From Toxorhynchites rutilus septentrionalis (Eukaryota; Arthropoda; Insecta; Diptera; Culicidae), in contig NC_073746.1 of the NCBI RefSeq assembly GCF_029784135.1, positions 99,526,515 to 99,590,514 on the forward strand: a stretch of DNA of 64,000 nucleotides. The letters are read 5' to 3'. Of the stretch, positions 43,190-53,459 are shown in pieces. A model generated the notes under the pieces. It had not been told where the DNA came from and made no database searches. It saw only the letters and a list, made by a program, of their open reading frames with translations. How positions within the stretch are numbered: the first letter of the stretch is position 1; every line of letters starts with the position of its first letter. The translations under genes were made by a program, and so were the position numbers.

Positions 43190-44360
43190 CTGATCAAACA
43201 ACGCTACAACAATGCTTTCAATAATATTCTACATAATCTCATTAGTAGAAATCTACTCAGGACAACCATTTTCCGGATTTTTTGTCGAAAAACGGCCATC
43301 TTCTTCACCTAATTTAATTCCCCTTGATTTTTTTTGCATAGGATTGATGCGCGAGCTGCAAAACGTTTCCAAAACTATAGTAGTTAAGGCAAACGGAGAA
43401 CGATTCGAATTTGGCTAACTCAGATCAAAAACACTATATGTAATTTTTCTAAAATAAACTATCAATGTGTATAATTAGAAGCATTTTATTTATATAAACA
43501 TTTATATGAGTGACAGTTACTCTGAATCCTCCCGTGTAGTGAGGATGAATAAATGTTTCGAAGAGTCTTCCGATGTTTTGTTTACTAATTAATTTTATTT
43601 CATGATATTTCATAAACCACGAAAATATCATGTTACGAAAACGATATCCACTTACACAGTACAATATTTATTTTCTATTTATTGAAGCGTGAACCAGCAA
43701 ATAGCCATCTATGAACTGAACGTTGATCTCGACGTTATTCCGTTGATCTGCACCAGCTCTAAATTGTGCACTATAAGTCGCAAATTTATCACCCACTTTC
43801 GGATGCAATAATGCATATGAAATATTCTCGCGGAAACATACGGAACGCATCATCGCTCGGAAACCATGAATGACTCTTCCCACTTAGGCGCACTTTATTA
43901 AGCAAGTGCTAATAACTGGAAAACAAAGAAATGGCAACCATAAATCATGAGCTTTTTAATTTCACCCAACGCTCAGGTCTCAGGACGCACCAATCCGGCA
44001 GCCGGCATTCGCAAACGGCTTCCATATTCGTCAGCCAGCCGCCGCTGCTTACGCCCCGAGCGCCACTCGTGAGATATGAACGGGCAAACATTAAAATATG
44101 CTCCCACATAAGTAGACACAATTAACAGCATTTTTCATCCCATTCCGGTGCTGTTTGTTTCCCATTTCACACTCGGCTTAATTCAAAACGAATTAATTAT
44201 AAGCAGAGGGAATCATCACATGGTTTCAGCTTCGGGATTTTGTGAGAGCGAAAACTTCCGCACGTTTCGTAATCGACGGATTCATTTGTACAATATTTTT
44301 AGAACGAACATTCTTCGCTTGCACTGAAAGCTTGTCTGAAATCAATTTATTATCAACTAA
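43190..44360. other. 3' part of intron 3, largely unique sequence
   Basis: Leads to the exon 4 acceptor. Only short ORFs without domains; less repeat-like than the rest of the intron. Confidence 0.4.
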
Positions 44361-44370
44361 CTTTTTCCAG

Positions 44371-44422
44371 GAGCACTCCCGGTTCATTGCTCAGCGATGC
44401 GAGCGGGAGGATAAATAAGTGA
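44371..44422 (+). CDS. Exon 4: terminal coding exon with stop
   Basis: An acceptor CTTTTTCCAG ends at 44370, with a branch-point-like CTAAC just upstream. The first G completes the Arg codon begun by exon 3 (AG|G), then 16 codons (STPGSLLSDASGRINK) and TGA at 44420-44422. Ser-rich with a basic end. It gives a sensible C-terminus following IER in exon 3. The alternative, reading through the exon 3 donor, meets a stop immediately (AGG TGA), which would give a truncated isoform only one residue longer than exon 3. Confidence 0.6.
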
Positions 44423-45330
44423 AAAAAATGAGCATTACAGCGACAAGTCAAAAGAGCAGACCATAAATCTACTAGCATTTTGTTGTGACATTCATAGAAT
44501 ATTTTAACGACGACATTCCCCGGCAAGTTCGAAAACAACCGGAGGGAACAGCGGTAGGCACTTTGGCACTGACTGGCTGTTTTACATTTCATGCCATGAG
44601 CAGCATGAATGCATACTCTTGGCTGTCCCGCGTTGTCTCGCGACTATTTCCATTTCCATTTCCTCCAGAATTGATCCAACTTTTCTTGGGGCTGCATTAT
44701 TAATCCGCTTGGAAGGAATTATTCGGCGGCGAACACTCAAATCAACTGTGATTCCGGAATCATCTTGGGGGGGGGGGAGGAATATTCGGCACAAAAAACA
44801 AACTGCAAACGAATGTGACCCATTCCAACACGTGACTTGACAGCGTTTGTACTATCTACGGAGATTTGTATGCACAAGGTTTCCGAAAAATAAATTATGT
44901 CAATATGAAATTGGAAAAATCTACAAGCATCCCGGATGGAGAATTCAAATGATCATTCAAATGACAACAAACGAATTCAGTTTTAAGATTTATTGTTACT
45001 TTTCGAAATTTTCAACTGATTAGTACGAGTGTTGTTTCTCAAAACCTTTTTAAAACTTGCAAAAAAAATTTGCTGTATCATTTTTTTCTAAAATATATGA
45101 ATGTATATTACCGTGTATTATGTATAATTGTTCAAAAAACCATAATTCTAAATCTGGCATCGACTGTCTTCTCAATATTTCCACTTGGTGAGCAAACATT
45201 TGCCTTGACAAAATTCTACAATTACTAGAAGCGTTTCCACCACCTTTACCTAGGCAAACAAATTGTTTAGAATTAAAAACGTAGCACGCAAGTGAAAAAA
45301 AAACAAAAAGACATAATATTTTTTTATAAG
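44423..45330 (+). other. 3' UTR and downstream flank of the spliced gene
   Basis: Follows the stop at 44422. AATAAA at about 44889-44894 is a candidate poly(A) signal, giving a 3' UTR of roughly 0.5 kb. A G11-type run occurs at 44768-44778. Short ORFs on both strands are not supported as genes. Confidence 0.4.
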
Positions 45331-45488
45331 TTTTATTGAGTGAATAAAACCTGAGGACCGTATCGTCAATTTTGGGTACACTTAAACACAGAGTTTTCTT
45401 TTTTCATATATAACATTCATTTTTCTTTCCTCAAAATAACATTTTTCTTAGCAAAGAGTAACATTGAACATTATTTAGGTTTCCATAG

Positions 45489-45965
45489 TCAATTGTAGCC
45501 AATGATCGCACCTGCATCTTTGCGCCATTTATTTATCGAATTCTTTTTGGCCAGCTCAAAGTCATCGACTCCATTGTCCTTCTTCCGCAGTCTTCCTTCC
45601 ATCAAATCCCTTAATTTTTCAATAGGCCTTATTTGCGGATAATTCGGAGGATTCATCTCTTTGTCAACAAAATCGGTTTTATTATCGAGATACAAGTCGA
45701 ACGCACTGATTTGGAGACATTTCTTCCGGTTAATCTCGTCATTCATATTCCCGAGACCAACAACGGAGATGATTTCACGCCACATTGACGAATTGTATGA
45801 CAAAGGGATTCTTCAAGAATTTTTCATAGGAAATTGACCTCAGCGCTTCAGAGAGACTTATGTTCATTGCTTTGTATTGTAAAATTATGCCTCAGGAAGA
45901 ATTTTTAGCTCATGTTAATACAGGTTTCATCATCCATAATAATGCACATTTCCCGTTTGCTATAT
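45489..45965 (-). pseudogene. DD37E-type transposase remnant
   Basis: Near 45965-45923 the minus strand reads EMCIIMDDET (first catalytic Asp motif). After decayed sequence, RKKCLQ and FVDKEMNPPNYPQIRPIEKL follow (third catalytic residue, Glu in RPIE), then a C-terminal tail to 45489. The central WPD motif is deleted. It resembles the transposase at 48740-50429. The upstream side is cut by a fold-back element beginning near 45970. Confidence 0.7.
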
Positions 45966-45969
45966 GGTG

Positions 45970-48175
45970 CCTGGCAGGGTAAGGGAGTAAAAAGTGCCCT
46001 AAACTATTGTGTAAGGTACCAAATAAGAAATTTTGACTTTTTTTCGAACCCCTATGTGGTTCACCATAGGATCTATGGTGAAAACGTACTTTTCAATTTC
46101 TCGAACGTCATTCTCAATAGCTTCAAGATACAAATTTGGAAAAAAATACTGAAAGTGCATCTTACTATGGTGTATTGAGAAATATTATTAGAGAAAAATT
46201 TTATCAAACATTTAAGTACTAAAAAAATCATGAAATACTGAAAAAAAATTTGTGGAATTTTGAGATTCACTTCTACTCTAGTTCGTTTTTAAATGTGTTC
46301 CTACGATTTTTCTAGATATGTGTGATTTTTTCAGTATTTTAGCAGAGTTGCGCGGCACGAAAAAATATATATTTCCATATTTTGTTTTTTTTAGAATTTC
46401 GAGACTCAGTACTAATTTATTTTATATTTAAATACGTTCGTACGTATTTTTTGATATTTGTGAATCTTTTACGCAAAAATTTCAAGAACTGCGCGGTACG
46501 AAAATATCTAATAAATTTTTTAAAATTTTTTTTATTTCTATATTTTCTAAAATTTATAAAAGGCTACTAAAAAGAGCTTCAAGCCTTATAACAAGCGCAA
46601 TGGAAAACATTGTAGAGGATACCAAATTAGAAAATTAGGTGATTTTTCTGAATACTTAGCTTGGAAATTAAAACATGGAAAAAATACTCAAACTGCATCT
46701 TACTATGATGGATCACGACATATCGTCAAATAAAATTACCATCGAAAATTCAAATTTTTGTGGCATTTCGCAATTTTGTTTTTTATGCATTATTGGATAT
46801 GGATTGGATTATTCTACAAATAGATTCAATCTATATAGGGGAGCCGCGGGAAAACGGGCAGTGGGGTATAATGGACAGGTGGTTGGTTTGTATAGTTGCA
46901 TTATGAATTTCAAATTTCTGTTGATGGGAAACCCTTCTACATGCTATTCTATAATATTTAAACTATCCTATGACAATGAATACTGATCACAAGTGGAATA
47001 GAGAAACAAAAATCGAAAATCGAACATGATTCCGCGTGTGGATGGTTCGAAAGTGGAAAGAAAACGTGGATGTGATAACGAAAAATAAATTTTGGGCGAG
47101 ACGAGGTTTGCCGGGTCAGCTAGTACAATATAATACAATACAATAGATATAATCATCGATTAAATGAAAATAAAAAAAAATATGCGGACAGTAAAAATAA
47201 GGAAAAAATCCTCGAAACATTATCAAAGATCATAAGTATAACAAAACACGTACGAACAGATTTGAAAGCAGTACTGTGTCTCATAACTTAACTTTAAAAA
47301 ATTCCAAAATTTCGAATCACCAAGAAATTGTATCACACAACGCTTTGTTTATGTTTTAACGGATCTAAAAATTAAAATAAAATCCAAAATTTTGAAATGC
47401 AAAAAAAAATACTCTAATTTTTAAAATGTTGTTTGCTATAGAATGTTTTTATTATTTGTCGCGGTATATCACAGTAGACGAACTTTGGGTATTTTTTGCA
47501 AAATTTCATTTTCAAGTCTATTGAGAATAGTGAAAAAACAACGTTTTTCACTATTGGTTTTATAGAAAATTACCTAATTTTGCCTCGTATACAATATTTT
47601 CCATAGTGCTGGCCATAGTACTTAGTTATGGGGTAATTTTTTACAAAAATATGGATACAATATAATTATGGATTTCAGGAAAGTATGAACATATAAGAAC
47701 AAAAATATAAATAAAATATATTTGTTAATTCATTAGATATTTTCGTAACGCGCAGCTCTCGAATAGAAATCACAAATATCAAAAACCACATTCGAACATA
47801 TTGAAATATAAATTAAACCAGTACTGGTTCTCAAAATTCTAAAAAAATCGAAGTTTGGAATTATAATAACACTGTTAGAATTCAGAAAAAATCGAAGATA
47901 TCTAAAAATAGTGTAGGAACACATTTAAATACTTACTAAAGTAGAAGTGAGTCTCGAAATCTCCTAATATTGATAAAATAAAATAATTAATATTTGTCCA
48001 TAGTAAGTGTTTTTTTTCTAATTTATATCTCGAAGCTATTGAGAATGGCTTCGTGCGAAAAAATTTAAAAGTACGTTATCTACCATTGATCCTATGGTAA
48101 AAAATTTCTTATTTGGTACCCTATGCAATATTTTCCATAGAGCTGGTGATTTGATTTGGGGCACTTTTTACTTCT
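45970..48175. mobile_element. 2.2 kb fold-back element with nested inverted arms
   Basis: Outer arms: GGTAAGGGAGTAAAAAGTGC at 45978 and, inverted, GGGCACTTTTTACTTC near 48163; both continue with GGTACCAAATAAGAAATTTT and TAGGATC..ATGGT. Inner inverted blocks recur at 46600-46720 and 47480-47610. No ORF of note. It lies inside the DD37E remnant and itself contains a Helitron 3' end (46985-47123). Confidence 0.6.
46985..47123 (+). mobile_element. Helitron 3' end fragment
   Basis: GATGTGATAACGAAAAATAA then TTTTGGGCGAGACGAGGTTT and GCCGGGTCAGCTAG (47110-47123) match the Helitron 3' end at 32320-32375 with a few changes; it is followed by T. The 5' end was not recognised. Confidence 0.6.
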
Positions 48176-48739
48176 TTTCCCAGACAGCCCTTTTCATTGT
48201 AACTAGCTAATTTTCTCATTGATATTTAGGTTTCGGTACAGTATCTAGTCATAATGGATTTACGTTATCTTCTTTTATCCCTCTCATTGTTGCACTTATA
48301 AAAAAACTATTCTAACTATGGTATCTAAACACTTACTGTGTCAACAACACGATAAAAATAAACAGCTGTCAAAATAAGTCAGCAACTCTGAGGCGTATCT
48401 GTAATTATGGTTCATTAAATAAAACCAGACAATCAAAAATTCTTAGATGCACTTGATAGGTTCTCTACCACGAAGAAATATTTAGATGATGAAGAAACTT
48501 TTCGAAGAAGATTAGGATTTTTAGAAATTTTATCATAAAATTTTACATATTCCAGATCGAAGTTCTGTTGTGGTATTATCTTCCAACTTCTCCATATTAT
48601 TCGAGATATTGTTCATCGTAGAAAAAATCCTTTGAACTAAAGGGTGTGTCACATCAAATTGCATCACGGAAAAAACGCTGTAGAAATTCGCCCAGTAGAC
48701 CGATCCTTTTGAAAATTTTAGACAGTAAAATAAAACCTA

Positions 48740-50429
48740 TTAAACAACTTTTGGAATTTTTTGAACAGAAATCCATTTTCTTATGAAGTCCGGGTTCTTC
48801 CGGAGGGCCTGCTTCATAATCGCCCAATATTTCTCTATTGGGCGAAGCTACGGCGCGTTGGGCGGGTTCATTTCCTTTGGCACGAAGGTGACCCCGTTGG
48901 CTTCGTACCACTTCAACACGTCCTTTGAATAGTGGCACGAAGCGAGATCCGGCCAGAAGATGGTCGGGCCCTCGTGCTGCTTCAATAGTGGTAGTAAGCG
49001 CTTCTGTCGGCACTCCTTAAGGTAATCCTGCCCGTTTACCGTGCTGGTCATCACGAAGGGGGTGCTCCGCTTTCCGCAAGAGCAGATCGCTTGCCACACC
49101 ATACACTTTTTGGCAAACTTGGATAGTTTCTGCTTGCGAATCTCCTCCGGAACGCTGAATTTGTCCTCTGCGGAGAAGAACAACAGGCCCGGCAGCTGAC
49201 GAAAGTCCGCTTTGACGTAGGTTTCGTCGTCCATTACCAGGCAATGCGGCTTCGTCAGCAATTCGGTGTACAGCTTCCGGGCTCGCGTCTTCCCCACCAT
49301 GTTTTGCCTTTCGTCGCGGTTAGGAGCCTTCTGAACCTTGTATGTACGCAGACCCTCCCGCTGCTTGGTCCGCTGGACGAATGAACTTGACAAATTCAGC
49401 TTATTGGCGACTAGAGGTGTGCAAATCAGCTCATCATGATGAACAGCTCTGATCATATCAGCTCATCTAAATGAGCTGTTCTTTATGAACAGCTCTTCAG
49501 CTCAGTTGTCAGTGCCGACTTTCAATTTGGATCCCAAACTCGATAGCCACGAAGCCAGTTTGAAAATGTTAAAAGTCAAATGAAATTTTTCACACCATAT
49601 TATTAATTACTTGAAACACGTATTCCAGACTATTATTTACAACAGACTCGGCGAGTACAACATTTCCGACATTTTTACTGAGGCTTTACATTACAATAGA
49701 AAGTTTTCTTCAAAAAAAAAAATAATCTTATGAGATTTTTGCACCGCCTGCAAACAAAGTGTTTTTCATTGAAATAGAATACTCATTTGATACACAGAAG
49801 TTAATTTTCATTAATAATTTGAATTTTAAAAACGTGTTCATTCTGCCTGAGAGCCAATTATTATTTTTGGCGCCCCCTAAACTGGTAAACAAAGCTCAAT
49901 GCCGTCAACGCGAATATAACAGTTGAAAAGACGAGGGACAAATGAAACTAAACTGATGTCTTAACACGAAGAGCGAGAGACGGTTCAGTTCATTTGAATC
50001 TTACAGCTCACACACTCTCTTCAATTCTACAGCTCTTTTCTCTCCTTCATCATCATCAAAGTGAGCTGAAGAGCTGTTTGATTTTTTTGCGAGCTGTTCC
50101 GCGTCAACTCACTTCAAAGAGTCGATTCTTCGGAACAGCTCATGAGCGGATGGCACATCTCTATTGGCGACATCCCGGACCGAACTTCTCGGATCACGTC
50201 TAAACTGCTTAACTACGCGCTTGTGATCTTTTTCACTGACGGAGCATCCATTTTTGCCGTTCTTCACCTTCCGGTCGATGGTTAGGTTCTCAAAGTATCG
50301 TTTTAGTACTCTGCTGACCGTGAATTGGACGATTCCCAGCATCTTACCGATGTCCCGATGTGACAACTCCGGATTCTCGAAATGAGTGCACAGGATTAAT
50401 TCATGACGCTCTTTTTCGTTCGACGACAT
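48740..50429 (-). pseudogene. DD37E transposase, split by a MITE and one nonsense codon
   Basis: The N-terminal part (50429-50172) has paired helix-turn-helix features: ELSHRDIGKMLGIVQFTVSR and a basic linker. After the MITE, the frame resumes in phase (DVAN|KLNLSSSFVQR) through VMDDETYVKAD (first Asp), FWPDLASCHYSKDVLKWYEA (second Asp) and PNAP*LRPIEKYWAIMKQAL (Glu). The spacing is 37 residues, hence DD37E, the mosquito ITmD37E group. Removing the MITE and one TSD copy leaves 930 nt, exactly 310 codons, with a single TAG at 48850-48848 where Gln (CAG) is expected. No frameshift was found. Confidence 0.85.
49412..50163. mobile_element. hAT-type MITE with 8-bp TSD and iterated AGCTC/GAGCTG motifs
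   Basis: The ends TAGAGGTGTGCAAATC and (right) GGATGGCACATCTCTA are inverted repeats; TTGGCGAC flanks both (49404-49411, 50164-50171). Both ends carry many copies of GAACAGCTC / GAGCTGTTC and CAGCTCA, likely transposase-binding sites. There is no ORF. The TSD lies within the DD37E transposase frame. Confidence 0.85.
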
Positions 50430-50586
50430 TTTTCCAAATTTACGAAAAATTGACAGTGAAGCATGGCCAACGTGATCTATACACTCTTATCTGATTATAA
50501 GCGAAAGCTGAAGATATAATTCCTAAAAATTAAATTTCTACAGCGTTTTTTCCGTGATGTAATTTGATGTGACACACCCTTTAGTA

Positions 50587-51828
50587 CAGTAACGGGTGTT
50601 AAATAAAAAATGAGATTTTTTTCAATACCTTTCAGTAACTCAAATAAAGAGCGTAAAATTTTGTTTCTCCAAGAAAATTGCTCTTTGGGCTCCCTAGAAA
50701 CAGTAGGCGTGTTTGGTTTTGCTAGTTTGAATCTAGTCAAAGCAAAGATGGCGTCGAAACAGCACGTGCTCCGCGAACGCATTGTACGGTTCTACGAAAC
50801 GCATTTCCAGCGAGGAAAAAAGTTCACGGTGGCACATTTTAAGGAAGAAAATGTATCTGTCAGTACGGTATATCGTATCCTGGCTTCCCTGAACGTAGAG
50901 CGGAAGGTCGGAAGTGGTCGTTCGGTGACGATAATGACGAAGCAGAGAAAGACATCGTTAAAGAAGCTGTTTGACAACAAGGACGCAACCAGCCTGCGTG
51001 ACGCCGGTCGGAAATATGGCTGCTCCCACGTATTGATCCATCGGACCCTCAAGATGGAAGGAATCGTCTGCAGGAAGAAGACGAGGTCGCCGGAGTACAC
51101 GGATGAGCAGATTGAGACGGTTTTCCGCTGTCCAAAACGCATATTCCAGGAAATGATAATTACTACTCCAGCGACAAGTCATCCACATCGCCTGAAGTGA
51201 AATACAAGTTCAAGCACAAGTTTGGAAAAAAGGTTATGTTGTACATCGCCATTAACGACCGGGGCATTTCAAAGCCTTGGTTTAAGCCGAGCGGTCTGGC
51301 AATCAACCAACAAATCTATCGCGAAGAGTACCTCGATAAAATCCTGCTGCCGTTCCTGAACGAGCATTACGCGGATGGGAAGTACGTCTTCTGGCCGGAC
51401 AAGGCGTCTTCCCATTACGCCAAGAAGACGCTGGCGTATCTTGAAGAGAAAAAGATACCGTTCGTGCCGAAAGATCCCAACCCAACAAACTTGCACCAGT
51501 GCCGCCCAATAGAGGATTTCTTTGGCTCACTCAGTGCCCTAGTGTATAAAAGCAATTGGAGGGCCAAGGACACGAAGCAACTGATCACAAGAATCCGGAA
51601 TTGTATCCGGAAAATAGACGTAAGTGCCGTACAACGTTCTTGTGAGAGCATCGCGACAAAGTTGCGTCGAACAGCAGACCACGGCCCTTACTCAAACATT
51701 CACTGACATTTTTTTTGAAGAAAATACATTATGTTATTAATAAAAAAATACTGAAATCGATGAAAAAAAAATTTTTTTTTATATGTGATTGAAAAAAATC
51801 TCATTTTTTATTTAACACCCGTTACTCC
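50587..51828 (+). mobile_element. Second DD37E-type transposon, abutting the first
   Basis: Left end CAGTAACGGGTGTTAAATAA after TA (50585-50586); the right end (reverse complement AGTAACGGGTGTTAAATAAA) ends near 51826-51828 and has lost its last bases and TA. Inverted repeats extend about 38 bp (to ATTTTTTTCAAT). Only the trinucleotide between the two TA sites separates it from the ITmD37E element. Confidence 0.8.
50748..51706 (+). pseudogene. DD37E-type transposase, catalytic core deleted
   Basis: The likely start is ATG 50748 (MASKQHVLRERIVRFYETHF), followed by two helix-turn-helix-like regions (VSVSTVYRILASLNV; YGCSHVLIHRTLKMEGIV). The frame breaks near 51145, where the segment that should contain the first catalytic Asp is missing (IETV joins FRCPKRIF). 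It resumes as YKFKHKFGKKVMLYIAINDR, then VFWPDKASSHYAKKTLAYLE (second Asp) and NLHQCRPIEDFFG (Glu): 37 residues apart. It ends at TGA 51704-51706. Without the first Asp and with a frameshift it cannot be active. Confidence 0.8.
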
Positions 51829-51984
51829 CAAGCAGACTCGAAATACACTAATTCCTTACACTCTCGAAATTTGTATTCCATTTCTAAAGATATTTGGACC
51901 CAACGACTTTCTAGTGAGCATCGTAAAAAATATCCAAAGATTTAAGAAATTTAACCTCCTATATTTCACCCGCCCATTTCTATT

Positions 51985-52110
51985 CTAGGGTGGTCCGAAA
52001 AATATTTTTTTCCACTTTTCTCAAAAATTCATAACTTTTGAACTACTGGACCGATTTAGATAATCGACACATCAAATTAAAGCCAATTACTAACTCTAGA
52101 GTTGCAAAAA
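51985..52110 (+). repeat. Dispersed repeat (GGTCCGAAAAAT type)
   Basis: TGGTCCGAAAAATA.., ACTACTGGACCGATTTAGAT and AATCGACACATCAAATTAA recur at 52848-52960 (GGTCCGAAAAATACA.., TACTGGACCGATTAAGATAA). Confidence 0.5.
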
Positions 52111-52141
52111 ATTTAGTTTTTTTTTTCGTAACAGGATTTTA

Positions 52142-52707
52142 CAGTAAAACCTGTTTTTGTGCGAATTTTTTTTTGCGCGATTTTCTGTTCTTGTGCGGTT
52201 TTTTTTTGTGCGATTTTTTTGTGCGGTGTATGAAAAGAAGCATATTTGACGAAGTTATTGTCCATTTAGTTTGTTTTCGATGGTTTATATGCATTTCAGT
52301 GCGAAAAAAGTATATTTGCGTCTCAGTTATCCACTTCCGAAATCATTCCCCTCCTCTCATCAAATGCTCTAAGTTTATCTAAGTTTTTGCATGACATGAT
52401 TTCTAACAGCAACACGTTTCGACATGCAACTAAAAGCACAAAACAGCAACGCGCAACCGAAAAGGCAAAGTGTCCCATCGCAAAGCAGGGAAACAAAACG
52501 AAAATGAGCGGTGAATGGCGTGGATTTAAGTTTTTCTTGGGGGAAACTTTTTTTATGCGGTCCCAATCTACCGCCCAAAAAAAGGTTTTTTTTTTCAAAA
52601 TTGTGTACCGAACACGATTTTTTAAAGCTACTGGTGAAGTTTTGCACGATTTTTTATGCGACTTTTTTTGTGCGGTCCCAATCCCCAGCACAAAAAAGGT
52701 TTGCCTG
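52142..52707. mobile_element. MITE with TA duplication and GTGCGGTTTTT-type subterminal repeats
   Basis: Ends CAGTAAAACCTGTTTTTGTG and (reverse complement) CAGGCAAACCTTTTTTGTGC with TA on both sides (52140-52141, 52708-52709). The left flank iterates TTTTTGTGCG(G/A)TTTTT four times and the right flank twice, in inverted orientation. Small overlapping ORFs here are artefacts of the T-rich repeats. Confidence 0.75.
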
Positions 52708-52839
52708 TATTTGTTTTTTCTTGTTGTTGTTTTCATGGCTTTTGAATAGAGTGGGCTATATTTTTTGTATTTTTTCCTGAAAACTTAGATATTTTTACAC
52801 AATATGTACAAAAATCAGATTTTTCAAAGTTAACAGATG

Positions 52840-53440
52840 GTCCGAAAAATACATTTCTCTCTTTTTTTTCCAAAACTGACTTTTTTCGAAAATTCATGGC
52901 TTTTCAAATACTGGACCGATTAAGATAATCGACAGATCAATTTGAAGCCAATGAGCTATTTCTTTTCGAAAAAATGTTACACTGGCGATAAATAGGATCC
53001 TAGTAACATATATCTAGTTTAGTCGCATAGGAATATTGAACTAAGACTGAAAACAAGTTAATTTTGTGAAATCATAATTCAAGAACGAAGAAAAACACAT
53101 CTATGATTTTTGGATATATTATGTTAAATCCTCAGCTTTCAAGAAAAAATGTTAAAAAATATGGCACACTCTACCTTTAACCATGTAAACTATAAAACAT
53201 AAATAGAATCAATAACTACAAAAATAAAACCCATTTTTTTGCAAACGTGAATTTTTTTCAAAGAAGACTAGCTCATTGGCTTATATTTGTTATGTAGATC
53301 ATCTGAATGGTTCAAAAGTCATGATTTTTTTAAAGTAATTTTTGGGAAAAAGGAGAAAAAAATTATTTTTTTCATTTTTTTCTTTGAAAAATCATAACTT
53401 TATAACAACAGAATTCACACCTCTGAATTTTGAATATGTT
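52840..53440. repeat. Degenerate dispersed repeats (GGTCCGAAAAAT and ACCATG..AACTATAAA types)
   Basis: 52848-52960 matches 51985-52110; 53175-53330 matches 4485-4640 (CCATGTAAACTATAAA, AAAGAAGACTAGCTCATTGG). No termini defined. Confidence 0.5.
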
Positions 53441-53459
53441 ATGTAAAAAACTATGAATA

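Larger units (their letters stand above)
16873..44422 (+). other. Four-exon protein-coding gene (span), product unrecognised
   Basis: Exons 16873-17003, 17345-17399, 32774-33834 and 44371-44422 join with matching phases to an open frame of 1299 nt (432 residues plus stop). The introns are 341 bp, 15,374 bp and 10,536 bp. Donors are GTAAGT, GTGAGT and GTGAGT; acceptors TTTGCAG, CTTGCAG and TTTCCAG, the first and last preceded by pyrimidine-rich tracts. The protein is hydrophilic and Gln/Pro-rich with no signal peptide or membrane segment. I do not recognise the family. Extra exons inside the long introns cannot be excluded. A candidate poly(A) signal AATAAA is at about 44889. Confidence 0.7.
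48640..50581 (-). mobile_element. ITmD37E transposon, full length, with a hAT MITE inside
   Basis: Terminal repeats AAGGGTGTGTCACATCAAAT (left) and its reverse complement (right) extend for about 48 bp with almost no difference. TA flanks both sides (48638-48639, 50582-50583). The body encodes a DD37E transposase on the minus strand, broken by a 752-bp MITE. Near-identical ends imply recent transposition. Confidence 0.9.

Noticed and set aside
50610..50747. Earlier start (50610) for the second DD37E transposase
   Set aside because: The extra 46 residues are encoded by TIR-adjacent sequence; ATG 50748 gives a normal transposase N-terminus.
52323..52780. Overlapping ORFs of 90-137 codons around 52323-52780
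   Set aside because: They read through T-rich and GTGCG repeats of a MITE in several frames; no codon-like composition.
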